Positions 63,343 through 64,000 of a stretch of 64,000 nt of DNA are shown piece by piece. The stretch is from Paraphysoderma sedebokerense (taxonomy: Eukaryota > Blastocladiomycota > Physodermatomycetes > Physodermatales > Physodermataceae), in NCBI GenBank assembly GCA_025602915.1, contig JAHLJZ010000038.1, positions 147,752 through 211,751 on the forward strand. Reading direction: 5' to 3'. The translations under genes and the position numbers were made by a program. Under the pieces are notes generated by a model. That model did not search any database, was not told the origin of the DNA, and saw only the letters and a program-made list of their open reading frames with translations. The number at the start of each line of letters is the position of its first letter. Positions within the stretch are counted from its first letter, which is position 1.

Positions 63343-64000
63343 TCACAAGAACCACATTCTTCCTTCCAAATTTGGATGTATTTCGATAATTCCGGTTTCA
63401 GATGCTTTGGTAGCCGTAGATGCGTCGACATAAGACTTTGCCCGGAATGCAACGATATGAGCATAATAAGCTGTATATTAAACCACACAAGAGATTAAGA
63501 GAAAATCATAAGTAAACGAAGTTCAATATGGGACGAGTTAAAGAAATACAGTCATACCAGGCGTACAATAACTAACAGCTTTTGTAGCTCTTTGGAGAAT
63601 ATGACATAAATTGAAAGTCAACCGCTGCAACGAATCCGGGGTAAAATTGTTCTCGTCACAAAGTACATGGTAATACGCTGGTTTACACGTTCCGACGATA
63701 CCTCTTTGACTTTGCAAGTAAAAGCAGAATTGTGTAGGATGGGTAACGACGGAGTCTACAACGAGTCCGCTTTTAAGGTTACCGGATTTGTCCATGTCTT
63801 GTTGATTAATTCCGTAGAATCGAGTATGGTGACGTTTTTGGACGACGACAAAGGTGATTTTGGGGTTGTAACTTGGATGCAAGCGATGGCAGGCTTTTCT
63901 GATTGCGTTAATTTCGCTTTCCTGAACTGCACGAAATTGACCTGAATATATTGAAAGTCCAATGAGCATTGTGTATCATTGCCATATGGATTTCAGCTTA
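63343..64000 (-). CDS. Argonaute copy 3, 3' (C-terminal PIWI) part only, cut by window edge
   Basis: Two exons are in the window. One encodes [20 protein letters not shown] through [37 protein letters not shown] and RATKAVSYCTP; the last encodes [18 protein letters not shown], ending NLEGRMWFL with the stop at 63343-63345. The catalytic histidine is present; the D, E and D residues lie beyond the window edge. Same strand and order as copy 2, so a tandem duplicate. The upstream intron at the window edge matches that of copy 2 almost base for base, whereas the last exon and its preceding intron differ clearly. Confidence 0.93.

Overview
The window is nuclear DNA from an intron-rich, gene-dense eukaryote with about 40% GC. 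Introns are mostly 50-90 nt, with GT..AG ends and a notable share of AAG acceptors. The gene set (JIP5, PXR1, IES2 and POL5 orthologs, a PAS-kinase-like kinase, single-exon F-box/LRR) looks fungal. Three other genes are absent from yeasts: Integrator subunit 2, a TMC-like membrane protein, and a probable TSNAXIP1-like axonemal coiled-coil protein. Together they suggest an early-diverging fungus, perhaps a flagellated (zoosporic) one. That placement is inference from gene content, not a phylogeny.

Layout. 0-1.1 kb: 3' end of a Ser/Pro-rich protein gene. 1.3-10.4 kb: DNAJC9-like chaperone, a WKF-domain (C7orf50-like) protein divergent from POL5/MYBBP1A, then an alanine aminotransferase with a mitochondrial presequence. 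10.5-25.4 kb: STRIPAK subunit STRIP/FAR11, the TSNAXIP1-like gene, an F-box/LRR protein, DNA ligase I divergent from splicing factor PHF5A/RDS3, and INO80 subunit IES2. 25.4-32.5 kb: an orphan multi-pass membrane protein, a roughly 1 kb transposon-like element with long inverted repeats and a Ulp1-protease fragment, an unusual S4/pseudouridine-synthase-like/PrmC fusion, and a mitochondrial-looking orphan. 33.7-37.3 kb: PAS-kinase-like kinase and an EVE-domain protein with a collagen-like insert. 37.6-47.7 kb: INTS2 divergent from PINX1/PXR1, then JIP5/WDR55 divergent from PA2G4/EBP1. 48.8-53.8 kb: a RING E3 with SPX-like helices and the TMC-like gene. 54.7-64 kb: an Argonaute cluster. AGO-1 is on +; AGO-2 and a partial AGO-3 are tandem on -. 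All catalytic residues that lie inside the window are intact.

Themes. Ribosome-biogenesis genes are grouped (WKF protein with POL5; PINX1, JIP5, PA2G4). RNA-level regulation is prominent (PHF5A, INTS2, three Argonautes). The 3' parts of AGO-2 and AGO-3 look recently homogenised. Gene models were spliced by eye. Those with listed exons were checked for reading frame; spans given without exon lists are less certain inside.
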